In this document: piece after piece, positions 16,661-24,977 of the stretch
Position numbering within the stretch: position 1 is the first letter of the stretch
Layout: each line of letters starts with the position of its first letter
Made by a program: the position numbers and the translations under genes
The notes under the pieces: generated by a model
Told to the model about the DNA's origin: nothing
The model's input: only the letters and a program-made list of their open reading frames with translations
The model's database searches: none
Assembly (NCBI RefSeq): GCF_013009555.1
Contig: NZ_CP046176.1
Location: 961,501 to 1,025,500, forward strand
DNA from: Phocaeicola dorei
GTDB taxonomy: Bacteria > Bacteroidota > Bacteroidia > Bacteroidales > Bacteroidaceae
DNA length: 64,000 nucleotides
Reading direction: 5' to 3'

Positions 16661-17512
16661 ATGAAAAACAGACAGTTTATTGTATTTGCTCTTTTATTAG
16701 CGTGTCCGTTGCTGTTACACGGACAGGAAACGTCTCTCTGTGGAAAAGAATCATGTAATAAAGGTTATATCCGGCATCCATGGTATGGAAAAAAGGTTGG
16801 TTATATAGGAGACTCGATAACTGATCCCAATTGTTATGGAGATAACATAAAAAAGTATTGGGATTTTTTGAAAGAATGGTTGGATATCACTCCTTATGTG
16901 TATGGAGTGAGTGGACGTCAATGGAATGATGTACCCCGTCAGGCAGAACAATTGAAAAAGGAGCATGGAGAAGAGGTTGATGCCATCGTGGTTTTGATGG
17001 GGACAAATGATTTTAATAGCAGCGTACCTGTCGGGACTTGGTTTGCAGAGAAAGAAGAGCAAGTGATGGCTGCCCGTGGTGAAACTAAAAAACTGGAAAC
17101 GCGTAAAAGGCGTGTTCCTATAATGACGAATGATACGTATAAAGGCCGTATTAATATTGGTTTGAGTCATTTGAAAAAATTGTTTCCCGATAAACAAATT
17201 GTTTTGTTGACCCCATTGCATCGTTCTTTAGCGGAATTCGGTGAAAAGAATGTACAACCGGATGAAAGCTATCAGAATAAATGCGGAGAATATGTGGATG
17301 CTTATGTACAGGCCATTAAGGAAGCAGGTAATTTGTGGGGAGTTCCTGTAATAGATTTTAATTCGGTTACAGGTATGAATCCGATGATTGAAGAACAACT
17401 TATTTATTTCTATGATTCGGGGTATGATCGTTTGCATCCTAATACCAATGGTCAAGAACGTATGGCACATACATTGATGTATCAATTACTTTCTTTGCCT
17501 GCATCATTCTGA
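16661..17512 (+). CDS. Exported SGNH/GDSL-family hydrolase (carbohydrate esterase-like)
   Basis: A 283-aa esterase. Signal peptide MKNRQFIVFALLLACPLLLHGQ; block I GYIGDSITDPN with nucleophile Ser52; Gly block VYGVSGRQWNDV; block III VLMGTNDFN (the Asn of the oxyanion hole); block V YDRLHPNTNGQERMA with the catalytic Asp-x-x-His. SGNH enzymes of this type in glycan loci remove acetyl or other acyl groups from sugars so that glycosidases can reach the chain. An ATG at 16661 is chosen over the TTG at 16655. It is transcribed separately from the next esterase gene, because a 15-bp-stem terminator follows. The true substrate is unknown. Confidence 0.88.
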   Translation: MKNRQFIVFALLLACPLLLHGQETSLCGKESCNKGYIRHPWYGKKVGYIGDSITDPNCYGDNIKKYWDFLKEWLDITPYVYGVSGRQWNDVPRQAEQLKKEHGEEVDAIVVLMGTNDFNSSVPVGTWFAEKEEQVMAARGETKKLETRKRRVPIMTNDTYKGRINIGLSHLKKLFPDKQIVLLTPLHRSLAEFGEKNVQPDESYQNKCGEYVDAYVQAIKEAGNLWGVPVIDFNSVTGMNPMIEEQLIYFYDSGYDRLHPNTNGQERMAHTLMYQLLSLPASF

Positions 17513-17600
17513 CAGTTGGACATTCATTTTTTTGTCTTTTTGGAAGAGTTTGTTTATTTGGGAGAACCTCCTATGTTTCGATGTGAACTTTGAAGGATTG

Positions 17601-17645
17601 AAAAAATGTTCAAATGGCAAATAAATGTTATTTGAACATTTTTTT
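17601..17645 (+). terminator. Strong terminator after the SGNH gene
   Basis: AAAAAATGTTCAAAT and its complement ATTTGAACATTTTTT flank a 14-base loop; ends in a T tract. Confidence 0.88.
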
Positions 17646-17780
17646 ATTAGTTCTTATTTACTGAAAGAGTAATTGAGCTATTGATTTTGAACAAATTTCT
17701 ATATTCTTGTATCATTTTTTATGGTTTCTTTTCTTGTTCTTGTTTACTTTTGCCTGAATCTTTTAACTTATAAAATGTAT

Positions 17781-19682
17781 ATGAAAAACATGAAATTAAA
17801 AGTATTACTTGCTTTATGTGCTTTACTCCTGTTATCGGCTTTTATTGCTGAGAGAAAAGAACCCATTACTATTTTTATGATTGGTGATTCCACTATGGCG
17901 AATAAAAGTCTGAAGAATGGTAATATAGAGCGTGGTTGGGGACAAATGTTTCCCGGATATTTTACGGAAGAGGTTGTGGTGGATAATCACGCTATGAATG
18001 GAAGAAGTTCACTCAGTTTTATCAATGAAGGACGTTGGGATGTAGTGCTTTCTAAAATTCATAAAGGTGATTATGTATTTATTCAGTTCGGGCATAATGA
18101 TGAGAAACCTAGAGCTACATTACATACAGAACCCGGAAGTACCTTTGATGATAATTTAAGACGTTTTGTGAATGAAACACGTGCTAAGGGAGGAAATCCT
18201 GTACTGTTCAATTCTATAGTCCGTCGTAATTTCCCTCCTAAAGGTGTGACGGAGATAAAGGGTAGTTATGAAAAAGAAGGTCCGGTATTGGTTGATACCC
18301 ATGGGGAATATCTGGAATCTCCCCGTCGGGTGGCCGGAGAAATGAATGTACCTTTTATTGATTTGAATAAATTGACCCATGACTTGGTTACCGGTATGGG
18401 AGTCGAGAATTCAAGAAAATTGTTTATGTGGATTCCAGCAGGACAATATGAATTTTGTCCGGAAGGGAAAATTGACAATACTCACTTGAATATATATGGT
18501 GGACGTATAGTTGCCGGGTTGGTTGTGGACGCTTTGATGGAAGAAGTGCCGGCTTTGGCAAAATATGTGCGACGTTATGATTATGTGGTGGCGAAAGATG
18601 GGAGTGGGGATTTCTTTACAGTTCAGGAAGCAGTGAATGCGGCAGTTGGTGGTGGCAAGAAAACAATATCTATACTTGTCCGTCCGGGAGTATATGAAGA
18701 GTATGTTTCTATGCCGGAATCATCGCCTCGAATAGAATTGGTGAAACAGACAGGGGCTGAGATCAGGGATAACGGGTTCACACAAGATGTTTATGTGGCA
18801 CCTTATAAGGGTGACAGAGTATGTGCTATTAGTTATACATTTGATGATGGTTTACAGGAACACTATACGTTGCTTTTCCCTAAATTGGAAAAATATGGCT
18901 TTAAAGGTACTTTCTGGATATGGGGTAAATGTATAGAGAATGAAAGTGCTATGCAGGGAAAACCGAGAATGTCGTGGGCGCAAATTAAAGAGATGAGTGA
19001 CAAAGGGCAAGAAATATCCAGTCATAGCTGGTCACATACGAATTTAAAGCGTGTTTCTTTGGAGGAAGTAAAAATGGAAGTAGAGAAGAATGACAGTATA
19101 CTTTATGAGAAAACAGGAAAAATACCGCGTACATTCTGTTATCCTTTCAATGCTGTTAATAGTGATATATTAAAAATAACTTCAAAGAACAGGGTAGGTA
19201 CACGTACCGAACAATATCCCATCGGGGGAGATAAATCGAAATCAACTCCTGAGTCTTTAGATAAATGGGTGGAAAGCTTGGTAAACTCCGGTAGATGGGG
19301 AGTGGCAATGATACATGGAATATCGCAAGGATATGATGCTTTTCTGAATCCCGAAATATTGTGGGAACATTTTAGTAAGGTAAAGGCTCTGGAAAATAAA
19401 ATATGGGTGGGTACATTTAGAGAGGTGGCTGCCTATACAAAAGAACGAGAAAAAATTCGCTTGAATGTGCTAGAAAAAGAAAACGGCTATAACATAACTC
19501 CTCATTTGGATATGAATGCACAATTATTTACGGAACCACTGACTATGGTATTGAAATCTGTGGGAAATAGAGTTTCGGAGATTAGGCAAGATGGGAAAAA
19601 GCTTTTTCTAAAGAAGGATGCTGATAAGATTCTTTTCGATTTTAATCCTTATGGAGGGATGATTCAGATTCGTTTTATCTGA
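17781..19682 (+). CDS. Fusion: rhamnogalacturonan acetylesterase-like + pectinesterase stub + polysaccharide deacetylase
   Basis: A 633-aa exported protein. After the signal (MKNMKLKVLLALCALLLL...) comes an SGNH domain like rhamnogalacturonan acetylesterases (FMIGDSTMANK, GRSSLSF, FIQFGHNDEK, DNTHLNIYGGR; about residues 30-260). Residues about 268-320 match only the first strands of a pectin methylesterase (YVVAKDGSGDFFTVQEAVNAA... LVRPGVYEEYVSMPES), far too short for that enzyme and without its catalytic part. From about residue 345 a NodB-type deacetylase begins: ISYTFDDGL (metal Asp, residues 352-357), SSHSWSHTNL (metal His pair) and TFCYPFNAVN. The protein looks like the product of a deletion that joined two genes through a pectinesterase remnant. 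Both ends keep their motifs. Start chosen at the ATG before the signal peptide; the frame is open from 17721. Confidence 0.88.
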   Translation: MKNMKLKVLLALCALLLLSAFIAERKEPITIFMIGDSTMANKSLKNGNIERGWGQMFPGYFTEEVVVDNHAMNGRSSLSFINEGRWDVVLSKIHKGDYVFIQFGHNDEKPRATLHTEPGSTFDDNLRRFVNETRAKGGNPVLFNSIVRRNFPPKGVTEIKGSYEKEGPVLVDTHGEYLESPRRVAGEMNVPFIDLNKLTHDLVTGMGVENSRKLFMWIPAGQYEFCPEGKIDNTHLNIYGGRIVAGLVVDALMEEVPALAKYVRRYDYVVAKDGSGDFFTVQEAVNAAVGGGKKTISILVRPGVYEEYVSMPESSPRIELVKQTGAEIRDNGFTQDVYVAPYKGDRVCAISYTFDDGLQEHYTLLFPKLEKYGFKGTFWIWGKCIENESAMQGKPRMSWAQIKEMSDKGQEISSHSWSHTNLKRVSLEEVKMEVEKNDSILYEKTGKIPRTFCYPFNAVNSDILKITSKNRVGTRTEQYPIGGDKSKSTPESLDKWVESLVNSGRWGVAMIHGISQGYDAFLNPEILWEHFSKVKALENKIWVGTFREVAAYTKEREKIRLNVLEKENGYNITPHLDMNAQLFTEPLTMVLKSVGNRVSEIRQDGKKLFLKKDADKILFDFNPYGGMIQIRFI

Positions 19683-19716
19683 GGTGTTGGATATAGTTTG
19701 TAAAACTAGAATAGGG

Positions 19717-19779
19717 AAATCCGTTAGTCTTTATTGTAACCATTTAAGGTGTGATAATAAGATTAACGGATTTGTTTTT
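19717..19779 (+). terminator. Terminator after the esterase-deacetylase fusion
   Basis: AAATCCGTTA (19717-19726) pairs with TAACGGATTT (19764-19773), followed by GTTTTTTG. Confidence 0.7.
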
Positions 19780-19812
19780 TGCACTTTTATAAGGTTACTC
19801 AGAATTAATTTC

Positions 19813-19820
19813 TAAATTTG
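19813..19820 (+). promoter_or_regulatory. -7 element of the ECF sigma operon
   Basis: TAAATTTG, 37 bases before the sigma-factor ATG; no good -33 box. Confidence 0.5.
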
Positions 19821-19857
19821 TTCCCGTTAACTTTATTCCTTTTCCAAAAGAAATAAA

Positions 19858-20448
19858 ATGGAAAACACAGAGAAACTGATAGTAGAACAACTGAAAAATG
19901 GCAACGAAGATGCTTATAAATACATCTATGATTATCATTATGTTCTTTTATGTCATGTAGCAAATCAATATTTGAACGATAATTTTTTATCGGAAACTAT
20001 AGTCGGAGATGTAATTTTTCACCTTTGGGAAATCAGAGAAACTTTAAACATTACTATTTCTATTAGAAGTTATCTGATAAAGGCCGTTCGTAATCGTTGT
20101 ATAGACTATCTGAAATCTGGATCTGAAAAAAAGGAAATTTCATTTTCAGTTCTAGTACCGGAAGAGATGTCTGAAGAAAAGTATTTGCAGTCAGATAATT
20201 ATCCTTTGGGAATATTATTGGAACGTGAATTGGAGCATGAAATCCGTATGGCAATAGACAAACTACCGATTGAATGTAGATGTGTTTTTGAAAAAAGCAG
20301 ATTTGAGGAGAAAAAATATGAAGAAATTTCTCAGGAATTAGGTATTTCTATAAATACGGTTAAGTATCATATAAAGAATGCATTATCTTTCCTTCAGACT
20401 GAATTGAGCAAATATTTAATTGCTTTGATTTTATTTTTTTCGTGTTGA
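19858..20448 (+). CDS. ECF-family RNA polymerase sigma factor (FecI-like)
   Basis: A 196-aa group IV sigma factor. Region 2: LIVEQLKNGNEDAYKYIYDYHYVLLCHVANQYL and the helix DVIFHLWEIRETLNITISIRSYLIKAVRNRCIDYLK; region 4: AIDKLPIECRCVFEKSRFEEKKYEEISQELGISINTVKYHIKNALSFLQ. It directs polymerase to promoters of the adjacent susC operon once released by the FecR partner 71 bases downstream. The C-terminal end YLIALILFFSC is unusually hydrophobic but such tails are common in Bacteroides ECF proteins. Sigma, FecR and STN-type SusC in a row form the standard trans-envelope switch for glycan sensing. Confidence 0.93.
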   Translation: MENTEKLIVEQLKNGNEDAYKYIYDYHYVLLCHVANQYLNDNFLSETIVGDVIFHLWEIRETLNITISIRSYLIKAVRNRCIDYLKSGSEKKEISFSVLVPEEMSEEKYLQSDNYPLGILLERELEHEIRMAIDKLPIECRCVFEKSRFEEKKYEEISQELGISINTVKYHIKNALSFLQTELSKYLIALILFFSC

Positions 20449-20519
20449 AACAGAAAAAAGTTTCTTTTAGGACTACCCTGTATTTAAAATAAATCGTCTT
20501 CATTTTAGAAACAACAAAG

Positions 20520-21536
20520 ATGAAAGCAGAAAAAGAACATATTGATGAATTAATAGTATCCTATTTAAGTAATGAGTTGGATGGAAATGCTGTGCATGAA
20601 CTGAAGGAGTGGATAGCTGCGTCTGTGGAAAATGAAAAGTATTTTATGCAGCGGCAAGAAATTTGGTTTTCTGCCATAAGTGATATGAAAAACTCTATAT
20701 ATAATAAAGATGAGGCTTTCCAGTTATTTAGGAAACGGGTGGATACATATCAAAAGAACAAGATGATGAGGAAGAGGCTAAGATGGAAAATAGTCTATAA
20801 ATATGTGGCTTTTATATCAATAATAGGTTTTATCTCTTATTTCTCGTATTGGAGGGGTAAAAGTAATCTTAAAAATGTTTTAACGGAAACGGGGATAGAG
20901 GTGGAAACACCTATAGGATCACAAACAAGACTCCGTTTGCCAGATGGTACTATAGTGATACTTAATGCTGGATCACGTATTATTTATCCACAAAATTTTG
21001 GAGTATACAATCGTGATGTTGAGTTACAAGGTGAAGGTTATTTTGAGGTTGCTCGTAATATTGAAATGCCTTTTTATGTGAAAACAAAAGAGTTACAAGT
21101 AAGAGTACTTGGAACTAAATTTAATTTTAGAGATTATCCTGAAGATAAAGAAGTTGTTGTGTCTCTGTTAGAAGGAAGAATTGTTTTAAATAATCAGCTT
21201 CAGAGAGAGGAGGAATTATTATTATTACCTAATGAACAGGTGATATTAGATAAAAGAGTAAAGACTATGAAAAAAGAATGGAAAAGGGATGGAATAAATA
21301 TAGAATGGATAACCGGTAGACTTTTCTTTGATGAAATACCTTTACCAGAAGTAGCACAAATATTGGAACGTAATTATGGCGTTCGAATTAAATTTGCTAA
21401 TGATGCTTTAAAAAAAATTCGTTTTTATGGAAATTTTAATAAAAACGGTCAAAGTGTTAGAGATATTCTGGAGGCATTATCAGCAACGGAAAAGGTACAT
21501 TATACTTTAAATGATAAAGAAATAATTTTATATTAA
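20520..21536 (+). CDS. FecR-family anti-sigma factor
   Basis: A 338-aa inner-membrane protein. The cytoplasmic N-terminal part (to about residue 90) binds the sigma factor; a single membrane helix follows (YKYVAFISIIGFISYFSYW, about 94-113); the periplasmic FecR domain contains IEVETPIGSQTRLRLPDGTIVILNAGSRIIYPQNFGVYNRDVELQGEGYFEVARN, and a C-terminal STN-like region (LPLPEVAQILERNYGVRIKFA...). It relays the signal from the STN domain of the downstream SusC to the sigma factor, possibly by proteolysis as in other FecR proteins. Between it and susC lies an antisense RNA candidate. Confidence 0.93.
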   Translation: MKAEKEHIDELIVSYLSNELDGNAVHELKEWIAASVENEKYFMQRQEIWFSAISDMKNSIYNKDEAFQLFRKRVDTYQKNKMMRKRLRWKIVYKYVAFISIIGFISYFSYWRGKSNLKNVLTETGIEVETPIGSQTRLRLPDGTIVILNAGSRIIYPQNFGVYNRDVELQGEGYFEVARNIEMPFYVKTKELQVRVLGTKFNFRDYPEDKEVVVSLLEGRIVLNNQLQREEELLLLPNEQVILDKRVKTMKKEWKRDGINIEWITGRLFFDEIPLPEVAQILERNYGVRIKFANDALKKIRFYGNFNKNGQSVRDILEALSATEKVHYTLNDKEIILY

Positions 21537-21608
21537 CTATTTGTCTAATCTTAAATAAAAAGAACTATGAATAGAAGTACGTAAAATAAGGGTGGGAAGA
21601 CTGGATAT

Positions 21609-21690
21609 AAAAAAGTCGGAAGATCTGCGAAATCTCCCGGCTTCCATATTATTCCCTCAAAATGTCAAATGTGAGATCTTTTTTGAGGAA
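21609..21690 (-). ncRNA. Candidate cis-antisense small RNA upstream of the second susC
   Basis: Minus strand: TACTTTTG (-7 type, forward 21696-21703), about 82 nt, then a hairpin (AAGCCGG-g-AGAT ... ATCT-t-CCG-a-CTT, forward 21613-21643) running into six U. The forward strand also has CCTCAAAA...TTTTGAGG (21655-21688). Position, strand and length match cis-encoded antisense RNAs known to repress susC-type genes in Bacteroides (DonS-type). There is no clean -33 box, and the mRNA start of susC is unknown, so overlap with its leader is inferred. Alternatively the hairpin is just the terminator of the FecR gene, although its T tract lies on the minus-strand side. Confidence 0.45.
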
Positions 21691-21765
21691 TGTGACAAAA
21701 GTAATAAAAATATTTCTTAAAATCGCCTTCCTACAAAAGTTTTTAATTTTTTAAATTCTAAATTT

Positions 21766-24700
21766 ATGAATTACAAAAGGAGGGCCATCTTGATGGTCGG
21801 GGCTGTATTATGCCTAAATTTAAGTGTGTACTCTCAACTTATATCGTTGAAAATGAATGATGTTTCAGTGAAAAAGGCGATGATGGAATTACAAACTAAA
21901 AGTGGTTTCTCATTTGTGTATATTGCTGGAGATTTGGATATTCGGAAGATGGTAACAATAGATGCTAATCAATTGGATGAAGCTATTAATCAGATTTTGA
22001 AAGGACAAAATGTTTCTTATGAAATACAAGGGAAGAATATTGTTATTAAAAGAATTCAGGAACTAAAAGTAGCGAATGAACAAAAAATTAAAATTAGTGG
22101 TATTGTAAAAGATGTAAATGGAGCCCCTGTGGTTGGAGCAACAGTTAAAGAAAAAGGGACTTCAAATGGTACTATTACAGATATTGATGGAATTTTTATG
22201 CTGGAAGTTCAGGAAAATGCCTTATTAGATATATCATATATTGGATTTAAATCTCAACAGTTGAAAGTACAGAAGGGAGGTAAGGCTTTATCAGTTATTT
22301 TGAAAGAAGATTCTGAATTATTAGATGAAGTTGTTGTTATTGGTTATGGAACACAGCGGAAAGGGGAGGTCGCTAGTTCTATTGCCACTGTAAAATCAGA
22401 GAATTTTTTGAAGGTCCCTTCTCCAGATGCTGCTCAGATGATTCGTGGACAAGTTCCGGGACTAGCTGTTATAACCCCAGATGCCAATCCTCTTTCTTCT
22501 TCCCAATTATCTTTGCGTGGTATCACAACATTAGGGCAAAACACCACTCCGTTAATTCTCATAGATGGAATTCCTGGAGCATTAAATTCTGTTTCTCCTG
22601 ATGAGATAGCACAAATAGATGTATTAAAAGATGGTTCGGCAGCAGCTATTTATGGTACACGTGGTACTAATGGAGTTATTCTTATTACTACAAAACATGT
22701 AAATGGGGAAATGCCAACAACAGTAGATGTGAATGCTTATATTTCTATTCAACAGATCGTGAAAAAGTTGCCAATGATGACAGCAGGTCAATATCGTGAG
22801 AAAGTAGCTCAAGGAGGGTATGGTGGTGCGACTGATTATGGTGGTGATGTGGATTGGTTGGATGAAATAACTCGTACTCCTATTTCACAAGTATATAATG
22901 TAAGTTTAAGAGGAGGAAGTCAGACAACTAATTATTTGGCAAGTCTTGAATATAGGAGTTTGGAGGGTATAATTCAACGTTCGGACAACCAGATCATTTA
23001 TCCACGCATTGAGGTTACTCATCGCATGTTTAATGATAAATTGCGTATTAATGCAGGGTTGAATGGTTCTCTAAAAAAATATTTTGATGGTGCAGATGGT
23101 GGTGGATATAAAACAGATGTTTATGCAGGAGCGATTCAATTTAATCCTACAGATCCTGTTAGAGATGAAAATGGAAATTGGAAAGAGAGACCTATTAATG
23201 ATTATTTAAATCCGTTGGCTCTTTTATGGGAAACAGAGGGAGAGAATAAGGAAACTGCTTTAAGAATGTTTGCTAATTTGGCATTTACTCCTATTGCAGG
23301 ATTAAATATTAAATATACTGCATCTAAAAATATTTTTAATCAGATCCGAGGATATTATGAAACGAAGCAACATTCTTCAACTACTAAAAATGGTAAGAAT
23401 GGATATGCATCTCGTGGTACACAATCTACATATGAAACATTATCTGAATTGACAGTTCAATACAATAAGACATTATTTAAAGATCATAATTTTACTTTGT
23501 TGGGAGGGTATAGTTGGATGAAAAGTGGGTATGAAGATTATTGGATGCAAAATTGGGATTTTCCTTCAGATGATTATACATATAATAATATGAGTGAAGG
23601 TCAAGCTTTACGTGATGGAAAAGCTAATGAAGATTCGGAGAAAAGGGAGAATTTGTTGATTGCTTATTTTGCTCGTTTGAATTATAATTATAAAGGAAAA
23701 TACATTTTATCTGCTAGTATAAGACAGGAGGGATCTACTAAATTTGGTAAGAATTATAAGTGGGGAACTTTTCCAGCTGTATCTGTAGCATGGAATATAG
23801 TGGAAGAGAATTTTCTAAAGGATGTGTCATCTCTTTCTGCATTGAAAATACGTGCGGGATTTGGTATTACAGGTACGGAACCATATTCTCCTTATATGTC
23901 TCTTCGTTCGATTAATTTTAATGATTATGCATATTATGATGGCACTTGGATTAAGTCTGTTCATCCTAGTTCCAATACGAATCCAGATCTCCGTTGGGAA
24001 AAGAAAGAGGAACTTAATGTTGGCCTAGATGTTGGCTTTTTTGATAATCGGTTAACCGGAAGCATTGACTTTTATAGAAGAACGACTAAGGATTTGATTT
24101 GGGAATATAATGTTCCTTCACCTCCATATTTATTTCCTACAATACAAGCTAACGGAGGGTCTATACGTAATACAGGGGTAGAAGTTTCTATACAGGTAAC
24201 GCCTGTTTCAACAAAAGATTTTCAATGGGTAACAAATATAAACTATTCTAGTAATGCAAATAAATTAGTGACACTTTCTGGTAAATTTGTTGCAAGTACA
24301 TATTTAGATACGGGGACAACGGGATCTCCTATGTGGCAGGCAACACACAGAATACAAGAGGGGCAACCTTTCGGTAATTTTTGGGGATATAAGTCTATTG
24401 ATATAGATGATGATGGGCATTGGATAATAGAGGGTGAAGATGGAACCCCAAAATCTATAAATGATGCGCTTCCTTCTGATAAAAAAGTATTAGGTAATGG
24501 CTTGCCGAAACATTATGTGAATTGGAATAACACTTTTGGATATAAAAATTTTGATTTAAGTCTTACAATGCGTGGGGCTTTTGGTTTTCAAATATGGAAT
24601 TCGGCTGCTGCTTTTCATGGGGTACCTGCTATGTTTACTGCAGGATGGAATGTAATGGAGAAAGCTTTTGATCCTGTCTTTGGGAAACGTCCTCTTGCTG

Positions 24701-24972
24701 TAGATCAACCACTGGCTTACGTAAGTTATCATATTGAAAATGGTGACTATTGGAAGATTGATAATCTGACTTTAGGCTATACTTGGAATACAAGATGGAA
24801 TTGGTTGAAAAATATTCGTTTTTTTGGTTCTGTTTCTAATCTTGCTGTTATTACTGGATATAGTGGTATAGATCCGGAAACTCCTGTAAACGGAATGTAT
24901 CCAGGTATAGATAATCGTTATAGATATCCTTCGGCTAGAACTTATACAATTGGTATGTCATTTAAATTCTAA
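21766..24972 (+). CDS. SusC-family TonB-linked transporter with N-terminal STN signalling domain
   Basis: A 1068-aa outer-membrane transporter. Signal peptide (MNYKRRAILMVGAVLCLNLSVYS), then an STN (secretin/TonB short N-terminal) domain (ISLKMNDVSVKKAMMELQTKSGFSFVYIAGDLD... VSYEIQGKNIVIKR, about residues 25-100), a carboxypeptidase-regulatory-like domain (ISGIVKDVNGAPVVGATVKEKGTSNGTITDIDGIF), TonB-box region LLDEVVVIGYGTQRKGEV, the plug (PLILIDGIPGALNSVSPDEIAQIDVLKDGSAAAIYGTRGTNGVILITTK), and the barrel ending in TIGMSFKF. STN domains contact the FecR partner, so it is both importer and sensor. Base composition is visibly richer in A+T than the first susC, suggesting a different history. Its susD begins 5 bases downstream. 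Confidence 0.95.
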   Translation: MNYKRRAILMVGAVLCLNLSVYSQLISLKMNDVSVKKAMMELQTKSGFSFVYIAGDLDIRKMVTIDANQLDEAINQILKGQNVSYEIQGKNIVIKRIQELKVANEQKIKISGIVKDVNGAPVVGATVKEKGTSNGTITDIDGIFMLEVQENALLDISYIGFKSQQLKVQKGGKALSVILKEDSELLDEVVVIGYGTQRKGEVASSIATVKSENFLKVPSPDAAQMIRGQVPGLAVITPDANPLSSSQLSLRGITTLGQNTTPLILIDGIPGALNSVSPDEIAQIDVLKDGSAAAIYGTRGTNGVILITTKHVNGEMPTTVDVNAYISIQQIVKKLPMMTAGQYREKVAQGGYGGATDYGGDVDWLDEITRTPISQVYNVSLRGGSQTTNYLASLEYRSLEGIIQRSDNQIIYPRIEVTHRMFNDKLRINAGLNGSLKKYFDGADGGGYKTDVYAGAIQFNPTDPVRDENGNWKERPINDYLNPLALLWETEGENKETALRMFANLAFTPIAGLNIKYTASKNIFNQIRGYYETKQHSSTTKNGKNGYASRGTQSTYETLSELTVQYNKTLFKDHNFTLLGGYSWMKSGYEDYWMQNWDFPSDDYTYNNMSEGQALRDGKANEDSEKRENLLIAYFARLNYNYKGKYILSASIRQEGSTKFGKNYKWGTFPAVSVAWNIVEENFLKDVSSLSALKIRAGFGITGTEPYSPYMSLRSINFNDYAYYDGTWIKSVHPSSNTNPDLRWEKKEELNVGLDVGFFDNRLTGSIDFYRRTTKDLIWEYNVPSPPYLFPTIQANGGSIRNTGVEVSIQVTPVSTKDFQWVTNINYSSNANKLVTLSGKFVASTYLDTGTTGSPMWQATHRIQEGQPFGNFWGYKSIDIDDDGHWIIEGEDGTPKSINDALPSDKKVLGNGLPKHYVNWNNTFGYKNFDLSLTMRGAFGFQIWNSAAAFHGVPAMFTAGWNVMEKAFDPVFGKRPLAVDQPLAYVSYHIENGDYWKIDNLTLGYTWNTRWNWLKNIRFFGSVSNLAVITGYSGIDPETPVNGMYPGIDNRYRYPSARTYTIGMSFKF

Positions 24973-24977
24973 ATATT

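Noticed and set aside
21655..21688. Inverted repeat CCTCAAAA/TTTTGAGG before the second susC as another invertible switch
   Set aside because: The arms are only 8 bp and 18 bases apart, fitting a hairpin rather than recombination sites.
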